Source of the DNA: Nanobdellota archaeon | GTDB lineage: Archaea > Nanobdellota > Nanobdellia > SCGC-AAA011-G17 > GW2011-AR17 | Assembly: GCA_016784245.1 (NCBI GenBank) | Contig: JADHVA010000014.1 | Location: forward strand, 1 to 12,799 | Direction of reading: 5' to 3' | Length of the DNA stretch: 12,799 nucleotides | In this document: piece after piece, positions 1-7,954 of the stretch | Layout of the letters: each line of letters begins with the position of its first letter | Numbering within the stretch: position 1 is the first letter of the stretch | Made by a program: the position numbers and the translations under genes | The notes under the pieces: model-generated | What the model saw: only the letters and a program-made list of their open reading frames with translations | Told to the model about the DNA's origin: nothing | Database searches by the model: none

Positions 1-3000
1 AGATTTTGAAATAAATCTTGGAAAAATAAAAGTAGGTAAACCAAAAGTTATAGAAGCAGATGGTAGTAGTTCAGTAGTTATGCCTTCTGATGCTAGATTA
101 AGACATCTTACCTATGCTGCACCTGTTTCTTTAGAAATTAGTGTTAAAAAAGATAATCAAGTTGATTCTGAAGAAGTTGAAATTGGTAAAATTCCTGTTA
201 TGATCAAAAGTGAATATTGTAATACTCATGGACTTTCAAAAGAAGAACTTGTGAAAAACTATAATGATCCCATGGACCCAGGAGGATATTTTATTATTAA
301 AGGTAATGAAAGAGTTATGGTTATGGCAGAAGATCTTGCTGAAAATCAGGCCTTTGTTGAAACAAATGCTAAAGGGGAATTAACTCTGAAAATGTTTTCT
401 TTAAAGGGGACATATAGAATTCCAGTTCTTATTTCTGAAAGTAAAGATGGATTATTAGAAGTTGGTTTTAGTCGATTTAAAAATCTTCCAGCAGTAGTTA
501 TCTTAAAAGCTCTTGGTTTGACAAAAGAATCTGATATTGCAAAATATATTGGTAAAGAAACAGATAGTGTTATTGTTAACCTATATGAGTTTGTAGATTT
601 GGCTACAAGAGAAGATGCTATGATGTATATTGCTGAAAAAACAAATTTACAGGGTACTAAAAAAGAAATTTTAGATAGAGTTAGACAAAGAATTGATTCT
701 TATTTATTTCCACATATTGGAGTAGGTAAAGAAGAAAGAATGAAAAAAGCAATTACTCTCTGTAAACTAATAAAACAATATCTTGTTTCAAAAGATAATC
801 CAAAGTTAAGAACAGATAAGGATCATTATGCAAATAAAAGAGTTAGACTTTCTGGAGATTTATTAGCAAATTTATTTAGAGTTAATCTAGGTATCTTAAT
901 TAGAGATATTCAATATTCATTACAAAAATCTGTAAAAAGAAAAAAATTCTTCTCTATAAAAGTAATTGCTAAATCCACTTTATTTAGCCACAGAATTGAA
1001 TCTGCTATTGCTACTGGAAGTTGGACAGGAGAAAGAAGTGGAATTACTCAAAATATGGATAAAACAAACTATCTAGCTACAATTTCACAATTACAGAGAG
1101 TTTCAAGTATGTTGCCAAGTGATCAAGAAAATTTTATGGCAAGAACATTACATCCAACACATTATGGGAGATTCTGCCCAATTGAAACTCCAGAAGGTAC
1201 TGAAATTGGATTGAGAAAGAACCTAGCTATTCTTAGTAGAGTTTCAACAAGTGTTAAACTAGATAAAAAAGAATTTTTAAAAGACCTAGAAGAAATAGGT
1301 CTTGAAAAAGAAGGTTTTGAAGGAAGAGAAGTATTTCTAAATGGTATTTTTATTGGAACTGTTAAAGATAGTGAAAAATTTGTAACTCAAATAAGAGAAA
1401 AAAGAAGGGGCCAAAAAATTCCAGAACAATTAAATGTTAGAAATGATGATGCTTTCCAAATTATTTTAATTACTACAGAACCAGGAAGAGTTCTTAGGCC
1501 ATTAATAATTCTTGAAAATGGCCAATCTAAATTAAAAAATGAACATATTGTATTATTAGAGCAAAACCAATTAACCTGGAGAAATTTAATTGAACAAGGA
1601 ATTATTGAATATTTAGACGCTGCTGAAGAAGAAAATGCTTTAGTTGCTTTGTATAAAGAAGAAATTACTTCAGATCATACTCACTTAAGTATAGATAGTG
1701 TTGATTTATTTGGAATTGTTACAAGTTTAGTTCCCTATGGAAATCATGATCAAAGTTCTAGATTAAATAGGGGAAGTAAAACTCAAAAGCAGGCATTGGG
1801 ATTATATGCTGCAAACTATTTAACTAGATTAGATACAGATGTAAGTGTTTTACAATATCCTCAAAAACCTTTAGTAAGAAGTTTTATTTATGATACCTTA
1901 AATTCATATCCTGCTGGTCAAAATCTTGTTGTAGCTATTATGTCTTATAAAGGATATAACATGGAAGATGCCCTTGTATTTAACAAAGGTAGTTTAGATC
2001 GGGGAGTTGGAAGAAGCTTTTACTTTAGACCATATTCTGCTATTGAAATGAATTATGCAGGTGGATTAAAAGATGAAGTTGGTGTTCCTGAAAAAGATGC
2101 TTCTGGATATAAAACAGAAGAAAGTTATAAGTTTTTAGAAGCTGATGGTATTTCTTATCCTGAGGCAGAAGTTGGCGAAGGAGAAGTTCTTATTGGAAAG
2201 ATGTCTCCACCAAAATTCTTATCTGAAGCTAGAGAAATTTCTGTTAAAACAAAAAAAGAATCTAGTATAACTATGAGACAAGAAGAAAAAGGAATTATTG
2301 ATAGTGTATTTATTACAGAAGATGAAGAAGGAAATAAATTTGTTCAAGTTAAAACAAGGGATCAAAGAATTCCAGAATTAGGAGATAAATTTGCTACAGC
2401 TCATGGTCAGAAAGGAGTTATTGGAATGGTTATTCCAGAAAAAGATGTTCCATTTACTGCAAATGGAATTAAGCCAGATGTTATTTTCAATCCTCATGGA
2501 TTACCAAGTCGTATGACTGTAGGATATTTATTAGAATTGCTTGCTGGAAAAGTAAGTGCATTGAGTGGTAAAATTGTTGATGGTACTTCTTTCTCTGGTC
2601 AAAGTAAAAAAGAATTAGAAAAATCAATGGTAAATGCAGGATTTAGATATGATGGTAAAGAAGTTATGTATAATCCAATTACTGGAGAACAAATGGAAGC
2701 TAAAATATTTATTGGAAATTTATATTATCTAAAACTTAAATATATGGTTGCTAATAAATTGCATGGAAGAGCTTCTGGTAAGGTTGCTTTATTAACAAGA
2801 CAACCTATTGAAGGAAGATCTAGAGGAGGAGCTTTAAGATTAGGAGAAATGGAACAGCAAGCATTGGTGGCTCATGGAGCATCTCTTTTATTAAAAGAAA
2901 GATATGATTCAGACAAGGTTGTTCTTCCAATATGTTCAAAATGTGGTGGAATTGGAATTAAAGATACAATTAAAAGCAAAACATATTGCCCTCTTTGTAA

Positions 3001-3112
3001 TAGTGAAGAAATTGAATCTGTTGAAGTGTCCTATGCTTTCAAATTATTATTAGAAGAATTACAGGGATTACATATTCATACCACATTTAATTTAAAAAAC
3101 AAATACGAATAA
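1..3112 (+). CDS. rpoB: DNA-directed RNA polymerase subunit B (unsplit B''/B'), 5' partial
   Basis: Second-largest subunit of archaeal RNA polymerase, forming one side of the active-site cleft. The reading frame is open from base 2 and already codes for RpoB before the first in-window ATG (base 80), including a VGKPKV segment, so the gene begins upstream. About 1036 residues are visible; archaeal fused B subunits are about 1120, so roughly 85-90 N-terminal residues are missing. Visible motifs in order: GERSGITQNMDKTNYLA (about 1037-1087), GYNMEDALVFNKGSLDRG (about 1953-2005), GDKFATAHGQKG (about 2382-2417), LPSRMTVG, RLGEME, and a CxxC-17-CxxC zinc ribbon (2933-3004). It ends HTTFNLKNKYE. It is not split into B'' and B' as in many methanogens and halophiles. 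The stop codon lies 2 nt before rpoA, so the two are very likely cotranscribed. Family assignment is certain. Confidence 0.98.
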   Translation, partial: DFEINLGKIKVGKPKVIEADGSSSVVMPSDARLRHLTYAAPVSLEISVKKDNQVDSEEVEIGKIPVMIKSEYCNTHGLSKEELVKNYNDPMDPGGYFIIKGNERVMVMAEDLAENQAFVETNAKGELTLKMFSLKGTYRIPVLISESKDGLLEVGFSRFKNLPAVVILKALGLTKESDIAKYIGKETDSVIVNLYEFVDLATREDAMMYIAEKTNLQGTKKEILDRVRQRIDSYLFPHIGVGKEERMKKAITLCKLIKQYLVSKDNPKLRTDKDHYANKRVRLSGDLLANLFRVNLGILIRDIQYSLQKSVKRKKFFSIKVIAKSTLFSHRIESAIATGSWTGERSGITQNMDKTNYLATISQLQRVSSMLPSDQENFMARTLHPTHYGRFCPIETPEGTEIGLRKNLAILSRVSTSVKLDKKEFLKDLEEIGLEKEGFEGREVFLNGIFIGTVKDSEKFVTQIREKRRGQKIPEQLNVRNDDAFQIILITTEPGRVLRPLIILENGQSKLKNEHIVLLEQNQLTWRNLIEQGIIEYLDAAEEENALVALYKEEITSDHTHLSIDSVDLFGIVTSLVPYGNHDQSSRLNRGSKTQKQALGLYAANYLTRLDTDVSVLQYPQKPLVRSFIYDTLNSYPAGQNLVVAIMSYKGYNMEDALVFNKGSLDRGVGRSFYFRPYSAIEMNYAGGLKDEVGVPEKDASGYKTEESYKFLEADGISYPEAEVGEGEVLIGKMSPPKFLSEAREISVKTKKESSITMRQEEKGIIDSVFITEDEEGNKFVQVKTRDQRIPELGDKFATAHGQKGVIGMVIPEKDVPFTANGIKPDVIFNPHGLPSRMTVGYLLELLAGKVSALSGKIVDGTSFSGQSKKELEKSMVNAGFRYDGKEVMYNPITGEQMEAKIFIGNLYYLKLKYMVANKLHGRASGKVALLTRQPIEGRSRGGALRLGEMEQQALVAHGASLLLKERYDSDKVVLPICSKCGGIGIKDTIKSKTYCPLCNSEEIESVEVSYAFKLLLEELQGLHIHTTFNLKNKYE

Positions 3113-3117
3113 AAATG
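3110..3117 (+). promoter_or_regulatory. TAAAAATG stop-start junction, rpoB/rpoA
   Basis: The rpoB stop codon TAA, two A's and the rpoA ATG form one 8-nt string. No GGAG-type Shine-Dalgarno motif is visible in the 25 nt upstream. The layout suggests that rpoA is translated by termination-reinitiation or through an A-rich start context. It also fixes the rpoA start. Confidence 0.5.
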
Positions 3118-6100
3118 ATATCAACAATTACAAGAAAAAAAGTAGATAGCCTGAAGTTTTCACTACTTAACCCTCAACAAATTAAGAAAATTTCAGCTGC
3201 AAAGATAGTTACACCTGAATTATATGATATTGATGGTTATCCTGTTGATGGAGGTTTAATGGATTTAAGATTAGGTGCTATTGATCCAGGAGTTAGATGT
3301 AGAACCTGTGGTGGAAGAATCAAAGAATGTTTAGGTCATCCTGGAAGTATTGATTTGGCAAGACCTGTTATGCATTTAAAATATATTCCTTTAATTGAAA
3401 TTGGATTAAGATCTTTCTGTAGTTCCTGTGGTAAACTTACCTTAGATGATAAAAAATTAGAAACTTTATCTCCTACTTTAAGAGCTAAAAAAGCTAAAGA
3501 TGCTAAAAAATGTCCTCATTGTCAAGAACCTCAAGAAAAAGTAAAAACTGACAAACCAACTAATTTTTATATTGGTAAAAAAAGACTTTTCCCAACAGAA
3601 GTTAGAGAAATTTTGACAAATATTCCTGATGAAGAATTAAGAAAAATTGGTGTTGATCCAACAAGTTCTAGACCTGAATGGGGAATTTTGACAAGTTTAC
3701 TTGTTCCACCAGTAACTGTTAGACCAAGTATTATTTTAGAATCTGGTGAAAGAAGTGAAGATGATCTTACTCATAAACTATCAGATGTTATTAGAGCTAA
3801 TCAAAGACTTTGGGAAAATTTAAATGCTGGAGCTCCAGAAGTTATTATTGAAGATCTTTGGGATTTATTACAATTTCATATTACAACTTTCTTTGATAAT
3901 ACTGTTGCAAGAATTCCACCTGCTAGACATAGAAGTGGTCAACCTCTAAAAACAATTACTGAAAGAATTAAAGGAAAAGAAGGAAGAATTAGAAAAAATT
4001 TGGCAGGTAAGAGAGTTAATTATTCTGGTAGAACTGTTATTTCTCCAGATCCATCTTTAGAAATTAATGAAGTTGGAGTTCCATTTGAAATTGCAAAAGT
4101 AGTGACTGTTGCTGAAACTGTTACAGATATTAATGTAGATAATTTAAAAAAATTAATAGAAAAAGGAGAAAAATATCCTGGAGCAAATTATATTATTAGG
4201 CCTGATGGAAAAAGAAAAAAGATTTCAGAAGATCTTAAGGAAGAAATAATTAGTGAACTTGCCCCTGGATACAAAGTTGAAAGACATTTACAAAATAAAG
4301 ATATTGTTTTATTTAATAGACACCCTAGCCTTCATAGAGGTAGTCTTATGGCACACTATGTAAAAGTTTTGCCTGGAAGAACATTTAGATTACATCCTGC
4401 TGCAGCTTCACCATATAATGCTGATTTTGATGGTGATGAAATGAATATTCATTCTCCTCAAACAGAAGAAGCTAGAGCAGAAGCAAAAATTTTATTAGAT
4501 GTTAAAGAAAATTTAATTTCCCCAAAAAATAGCACCAATCTAATTGGATGTGTTGGAGATTCTATTACTGGAACTTATTTATTTGGATTAAAAGAATTTT
4601 CAAAAGATTATGCAAATCAAATTTTATATCAATCTGGAATTTATTCTCCAACTACTAAAAAAACTATTCTTGGTACTGAATTATTTTCAAAACTTCTTCC
4701 AAAAATAAACTTCAAAAATAAATCTATGGAAATCAAAGATGGGCAATTTATTAAAGGAGTTATTGATAAAACTGCATTTGGATCTGAAGATGGAGAATTA
4801 ATCTCTGAATTAGATGTTTCTGTTGGAAGAAATCAAACTTTCAAAACTATAAAAGATGTTTTTAATTTAGGTAAAAATTATTTAACAGATAGAGGAATTA
4901 CAATTGCTTTAAATGATTTAGATTTAGATCCTAAAATTATTAATTCAGGTAAAGAATTAATAAAAAAAGCTGAGAAAAAGACAGAGGAAATAATTGAATC
5001 ATATAATAAAAAAACTTTAGATATTATTCCTGGTAAAACAAGGGCAGAATCTAGAGAAATTAAAATATTACAAACATTAAATGAAGTTAGATCAAAAATT
5101 GGAGAAATTGTTAAAAAAGAATTTCCAGAAGATAATCCTGTTTCATATATGATTAAATCTGGTGGAGGAGGAAATATTTTAAATATTACTCAGATGGCCT
5201 CTTGTATTGGTCAACAGGATTTAAATGGTGGAAGAATTGATATTGGATATACTGGAAGAACACTTTCATTCTTTAAACAAGGAGATCTTTCTCCAAGAGC
5301 TAAAGGATTTATTGATAGTGCTTTTATCAAGGGATTAAGGCCTGATGAATTCTTTTTCCAAGCTATTACAGGTAGAGCTTCACTTATGGATACTGCTCTT
5401 AGAACACCTAAATCTGGTTATTTATATAGGAGACTTGCAAATGCCCTTCAAGATTTAAGAAAAGAATATGACGGAACTGTGAGAGATAGTAATAATACAA
5501 TTATTCAATTCAAATATGGTGATGATGGAAAAGATATTACTAGACTTCATAAAAATGGAGATTTAGATTCTGGAGAAGCTATTGGAATTATTACTGCCCA
5601 ATCATTTGGAGAACCTTCAACACAGATGGTTTTAAGAACATTCCATTTTGCAGGAGTTAGTGAAATGCAGGTTACACAGGGACTTCCAAGATTAATTGAA
5701 ATATTTGATGCACGTAGAAAACCAAGTTCTCCTAAAATGGAAATTTATCTTAATAGTAAATACAATAATGAAAAAGATGCTAGAATATTTGCTGAAAAAA
5801 TAAAAGAAGTTACAATTAGAGATATTTCTTCTGAGATTAATTTAGATTTTAGTGGTAAAAAAATTGAAATTAAAATAGATAGGGTTGGTCTAAAACAAAC
5901 TCATTTATCATTAAATACTATTGTTGAAAAAATGAAAGATTTAGGATATAAAATAAAAGAAAAAGATATGTCTATTATACTTGATGTTGGTGAACTTTCT
6001 TTTAAAGAAATTTACAAAATAAAAGAAAAAATCAAAAAGACAATTATTTCAGGTATAAAAGGAATAGAACAAATTTTAATTGTTAAAAAAGAAAAAGATT

Positions 6101-6591
6101 ATGTGATTATGACTCTTGGAACTAATATGAAAAAAATGTTAGAACTAAAAGAAATTAATCCAAATAAACTTCTTTCAAATGATCTTCATGAAGTTGCGAC
6201 AGTATTAGGTATTGAGGCTGCAAAAAACCTGATCATGGATGAAATATATAATGTTCTTAATTCTCAGGGATTAGATATTGATAAAAGACATCTTAAATTA
6301 ATTTCCGACGCTATGACTAACAATGGTGAAGTTAAAGGAGTTACAAGAATGGGAATTATTGCTCAAAAATCATCTATTCTTGCTAGAGCTACTTTTGAAA
6401 CTCCTGTAAAACAATTTGTAAATGCCTCCATAAAAGGAAATCAAGATAAATTAACAAGTGTTATTGAAAATATTATTCTTAATCAACCAGTGCCAATTGG
6501 AACCGGATTACCTGGATTACTTGTTAAAGTTATTGGCCCTTTGACAAAAAAAGATTCTGAAAAAAAAGTAATTAAAAATATCAAAGAATAA
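3115..6591 (+). CDS. rpoA: DNA-directed RNA polymerase subunit A, fused A'-A''
   Basis: Largest catalytic subunit of RNA polymerase, 1158 residues in one frame, covering both halves that most archaea encode as separate A' and A'' genes. Visible parts: N-terminal zinc-binding region CRTCGG...CLGHPG (residues about 62-76), a second Cys-pair region (FCSSCG ... CPHC), the catalytic Mg-binding motif NADFDGDEM with three Asp at 437/439/441, a bridge-helix region (about 750-785), and a trigger-loop region with GEAIGIITAQSFGEP (820-834) and RTFH (841-844). The C-terminal part matches A'' (VTRMGI, ARATFE, QPVPIGTG). Two oddities stand out. Only about 12 residues separate the GDDG motif after the bridge helix from GEAIG, so the foot-like region at the usual split point is nearly absent. 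The conserved SG(A/S)(R/K)GS motif reads SGGGGN (682-687). Sulfolobus A' plus A'' total about 1275 residues, so this protein is roughly 115 shorter. The start follows rpoB by 2 nt. Confidence 0.97.
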   Translation: MISTITRKKVDSLKFSLLNPQQIKKISAAKIVTPELYDIDGYPVDGGLMDLRLGAIDPGVRCRTCGGRIKECLGHPGSIDLARPVMHLKYIPLIEIGLRSFCSSCGKLTLDDKKLETLSPTLRAKKAKDAKKCPHCQEPQEKVKTDKPTNFYIGKKRLFPTEVREILTNIPDEELRKIGVDPTSSRPEWGILTSLLVPPVTVRPSIILESGERSEDDLTHKLSDVIRANQRLWENLNAGAPEVIIEDLWDLLQFHITTFFDNTVARIPPARHRSGQPLKTITERIKGKEGRIRKNLAGKRVNYSGRTVISPDPSLEINEVGVPFEIAKVVTVAETVTDINVDNLKKLIEKGEKYPGANYIIRPDGKRKKISEDLKEEIISELAPGYKVERHLQNKDIVLFNRHPSLHRGSLMAHYVKVLPGRTFRLHPAAASPYNADFDGDEMNIHSPQTEEARAEAKILLDVKENLISPKNSTNLIGCVGDSITGTYLFGLKEFSKDYANQILYQSGIYSPTTKKTILGTELFSKLLPKINFKNKSMEIKDGQFIKGVIDKTAFGSEDGELISELDVSVGRNQTFKTIKDVFNLGKNYLTDRGITIALNDLDLDPKIINSGKELIKKAEKKTEEIIESYNKKTLDIIPGKTRAESREIKILQTLNEVRSKIGEIVKKEFPEDNPVSYMIKSGGGGNILNITQMASCIGQQDLNGGRIDIGYTGRTLSFFKQGDLSPRAKGFIDSAFIKGLRPDEFFFQAITGRASLMDTALRTPKSGYLYRRLANALQDLRKEYDGTVRDSNNTIIQFKYGDDGKDITRLHKNGDLDSGEAIGIITAQSFGEPSTQMVLRTFHFAGVSEMQVTQGLPRLIEIFDARRKPSSPKMEIYLNSKYNNEKDARIFAEKIKEVTIRDISSEINLDFSGKKIEIKIDRVGLKQTHLSLNTIVEKMKDLGYKIKEKDMSIILDVGELSFKEIYKIKEKIKKTIISGIKGIEQILIVKKEKDYVIMTLGTNMKKMLELKEINPNKLLSNDLHEVATVLGIEAAKNLIMDEIYNVLNSQGLDIDKRHLKLISDAMTNNGEVKGVTRMGIIAQKSSILARATFETPVKQFVNASIKGNQDKLTSVIENIILNQPVPIGTGLPGLLVKVIGPLTKKDSEKKVIKNIKE

Positions 6592-6625
6592 TTTTAGAAA
6601 ATATTATTTCCCTGAATAACAAAAA

Positions 6626-6634
6626 TTTATAAAG
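6626..6634 (+). promoter_or_regulatory. TATA-box promoter of the NusA-like gene
   Basis: TTTATAAAG matches the archaeal TATA consensus and its centre is about 30 nt upstream of the ATG at 6660. Archaeal initiation about 25-27 nt downstream of the TATA centre would place the transcript start within a few bases of the ATG, so the mRNA would be leaderless or nearly so. A T-rich stretch (6642-6654) lies between box and gene; it could also help terminate rpoA transcripts. Confidence 0.6.
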
Positions 6635-6659
6635 CAATTCCTTATTTTATTTTTATAAA

Positions 6660-7073
6660 ATGGCTACAATAAGTATGCAAGACATGAGGCACCTTAATCT
6701 TTTTGAAAAAGTGACTAAAGTTAGGACTCGTTTTTGCTTTGAATATAATAATGCTCTAATGTTTGGAGTTCCAAAATCATTTCTTTCTCAAGCTCTTGGA
6801 AAAGATGCTCAAAATCTAAAAAAAATTAATTATATTTTAAGAAAAAGAATTAGAATTATTCCTTTACCTGATGGTGAAAAAGATATCAAAAATTTTATTT
6901 CTAATATTGTAAGCCCTGTTGAATTTAAAGATTTAGAGATTGAAGGTAATGAAATTATCTTAAATGCGGGATCTAGAAACAAGGCCGCACTTATTGGAAG
7001 AAATAGGAGAAGATTTTTAGAAATGCAAAAAATTCTTCATGATTTCTTTGGTAAAGAATTTAAAATTGTATAA
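6660..7073 (+). CDS. nusA: archaeal NusA-like transcription factor (two KH domains)
   Basis: This is the 137-residue protein found in archaea between the rpo and str ribosomal genes. It corresponds to the tandem KH domains of bacterial NusA without the N-terminal and S1 parts. The family is thought to bind RNA and act in transcription elongation or termination. The N-terminal helix (MQDMRHLNLFEKVT) and two KH-like units are visible. Both signature GxxG loops are degenerate: residues 47-50 read GKDA and residues 113-116 read GRNR, where typical members have GKGG or GKNG. The length is normal. In most archaea an L30e gene lies just upstream; here there is none, only a 68-nt gap with a TATA box. 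The ATG at 6660 is preferred over the Met at residue 6 because of its spacing to the TATA box. Function is inferred from position and remaining KH similarity. Confidence 0.85.
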   Translation: MATISMQDMRHLNLFEKVTKVRTRFCFEYNNALMFGVPKSFLSQALGKDAQNLKKINYILRKRIRIIPLPDGEKDIKNFISNIVSPVEFKDLEIEGNEIILNAGSRNKAALIGRNRRRFLEMQKILHDFFGKEFKIV

Positions 7074-7079
7074 GAAACC

Positions 7080-7088
7080 TTTTTAAAT
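7080..7088 (+). promoter_or_regulatory. TATA-box promoter of the S12-S7-EF-2 run
   Basis: TTTTTAAAT is centred about 33 nt upstream of the S12 ATG at 7117, in the 43-nt gap after the NusA-like gene. The expected transcript start would leave a leader of about 6 nt or less. Probably drives S12, the 135-residue protein, S7 and EF-2 together. Weaker match than the TTTATAAAG boxes elsewhere in the window. Confidence 0.45.
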
Positions 7089-7116
7089 CAATTTTGCAAT
7101 TAGATTATGTTATAAG

Positions 7117-7539
7117 ATGGGACTAAAATCAGCACTAAAAAATATAAAAGGCCGTAAAAAATTTCGGTGGAAAGATCGAGCATATAAAGTGAAAACTCTG
7201 GATCTTTATGCTAAATCAGATCCTTTAGAAGGCGCTAATCAAGCTAAAGGAATTGTTCTTCAAAAACTTCAAAAAGAAGCTAAACAACCAAATTCTGCTA
7301 TGAGAAAATGTTGCAGAGTTCAACTAACAAAAAATGGAAAACAAGTTACTGCTTTTATCCCTGGTAATCTAGCTCAAAGATTTATTGATGAACATGATGA
7401 AGTTATGATTGAAAGAATTGGTGGAAAGCAAGGAAGAAGTATGGGTGATATTCCAGGTGTTAGATTTAAAGTAATTAAAGTAAATGATCAACCCCTCCCA
7501 AGATTAGTAAGTGGGAAGATTGAAAAAGGTAGAAGATAA
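7117..7539 (+). CDS. rps12: 30S ribosomal protein S12 (uS12, S23e family)
   Basis: Small-subunit protein at the decoding centre that monitors codon-anticodon pairing in the A site. The 140 residues are close to the usual archaeal length of about 142-147. The first decoding-loop motif KQPNSAMRK is at residues 56-64, and the second loop appears as GDIPGVR at 110-116. The Lys-Pro/Gln-Pro-Asn-Ser-Ala core and the basic C-terminal tail (GKIEKGRR) are intact. The basic N-terminal extension (GRKKFRWKDR) is the archaeal/eukaryotic type that reaches into the subunit interior. It is the first gene of a four-gene run and has its own TATA box upstream. An upstream ATG at 7108 is in frame but is followed at once by a stop codon, so 7117 is the start. 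In most archaea S7 comes next; here an unrecognised gene intervenes. Confidence 0.97.
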   Translation: MGLKSALKNIKGRKKFRWKDRAYKVKTLDLYAKSDPLEGANQAKGIVLQKLQKEAKQPNSAMRKCCRVQLTKNGKQVTAFIPGNLAQRFIDEHDEVMIERIGGKQGRSMGDIPGVRFKVIKVNDQPLPRLVSGKIEKGRR

Positions 7540-7544
7540 AAATG
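7537..7544 (+). promoter_or_regulatory. TAAAAATG stop-start junction, S12/135-residue protein
   Basis: Stop codon TAA, AA, then ATG, identical to the rpoB/rpoA junction. An AAAGGTAG stretch lies upstream, but it is a poor Shine-Dalgarno match and also encodes the S12 C-terminus. The junction supports 7542 as a genuine start. Confidence 0.45.
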
Positions 7545-7949
7545 AGAAAAATTATTGAAACTGAGGGGAAACATCAAAAAAATAAAACTCTTTTGACCAC
7601 ATTATATGAAAAAGAAACTCCTGTTCAATTAAAAATAAATGGAAATACACCTATTCCTGGAAAAATTGGATTTGGAATTAGTGTTCAGGGTAAACCTTTT
7701 TTTAGACCTTTAAATTTAGGGGCCCCTCTTGAATCTAATGGAGGCACAAATACTGCATTTCATTTTGTTCCAATGGAACAACCACTTCCCATAGACCAAG
7801 GATACCCTATTCATTTAAAAAGAATGGATATTGGATATTTGTCTGAAAACGTTGTAAATTTTTCAGCCAGAATTACACCCTATGACCCAAATAAATTTAA
7901 CCCAAATCAAGAGAGGGTTACTGCTGAATTTCATTCAACATTTAAATAA
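7542..7949 (+). CDS. unrecognised 135-residue protein between S12 and S7
   Basis: I do not recognise this protein. It has no Cys or Trp, few long helical stretches, and many Gly, Pro, Asn and alternating hydrophobic residues (for example KIGFGISVQGKPFFRP at about 41-56 and PIHLKRMDIGYLSE at about 89-102), suggesting a mostly beta fold. It has no signal peptide, membrane segment or nucleotide-binding motif. The N-terminus is basic (KHQKNK), compatible with RNA contact but not proof of it. It lies in the strand and frame spacing of the operon, with 2 nt to each neighbour, and its base composition matches them, so it is almost certainly expressed together with S12, S7 and EF-2. Archaeal str operons normally pass directly from S12 to S7. 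A ribosome- or translation-associated role is inference from position only. Confidence 0.85.
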   Translation: MRKIIETEGKHQKNKTLLTTLYEKETPVQLKINGNTPIPGKIGFGISVQGKPFFRPLNLGAPLESNGGTNTAFHFVPMEQPLPIDQGYPIHLKRMDIGYLSENVVNFSARITPYDPNKFNPNQERVTAEFHSTFK

Positions 7950-7954
7950 AAATG
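7947..7954 (+). promoter_or_regulatory. TAAAAATG stop-start junction, 135-residue protein/S7
   Basis: Stop codon TAA, AA, then the S7 ATG. No Shine-Dalgarno-like purine block is present upstream (the preceding bases are T/A-rich). Third copy of the same 8-nt junction. Confidence 0.5.

Noticed and set aside
80..82. ATG at 80 as the start of rpoB
   Set aside because: The frame is open from base 2 and the 26 upstream codons match RpoB (VGKPKV, EADGSS), so the real start is before the window.
5500..5600. A frameshift or internal stop splitting rpoA into A' and A''
   Set aside because: The frame is continuous and codon use is even across the junction; no second start or stop is present.
7505..7541. 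AAAGGTAG as a Shine-Dalgarno site for the 135-residue gene
   Set aside because: It is a weak match, sits in codons for the basic S12 tail, and the other operon junctions have no counterpart.
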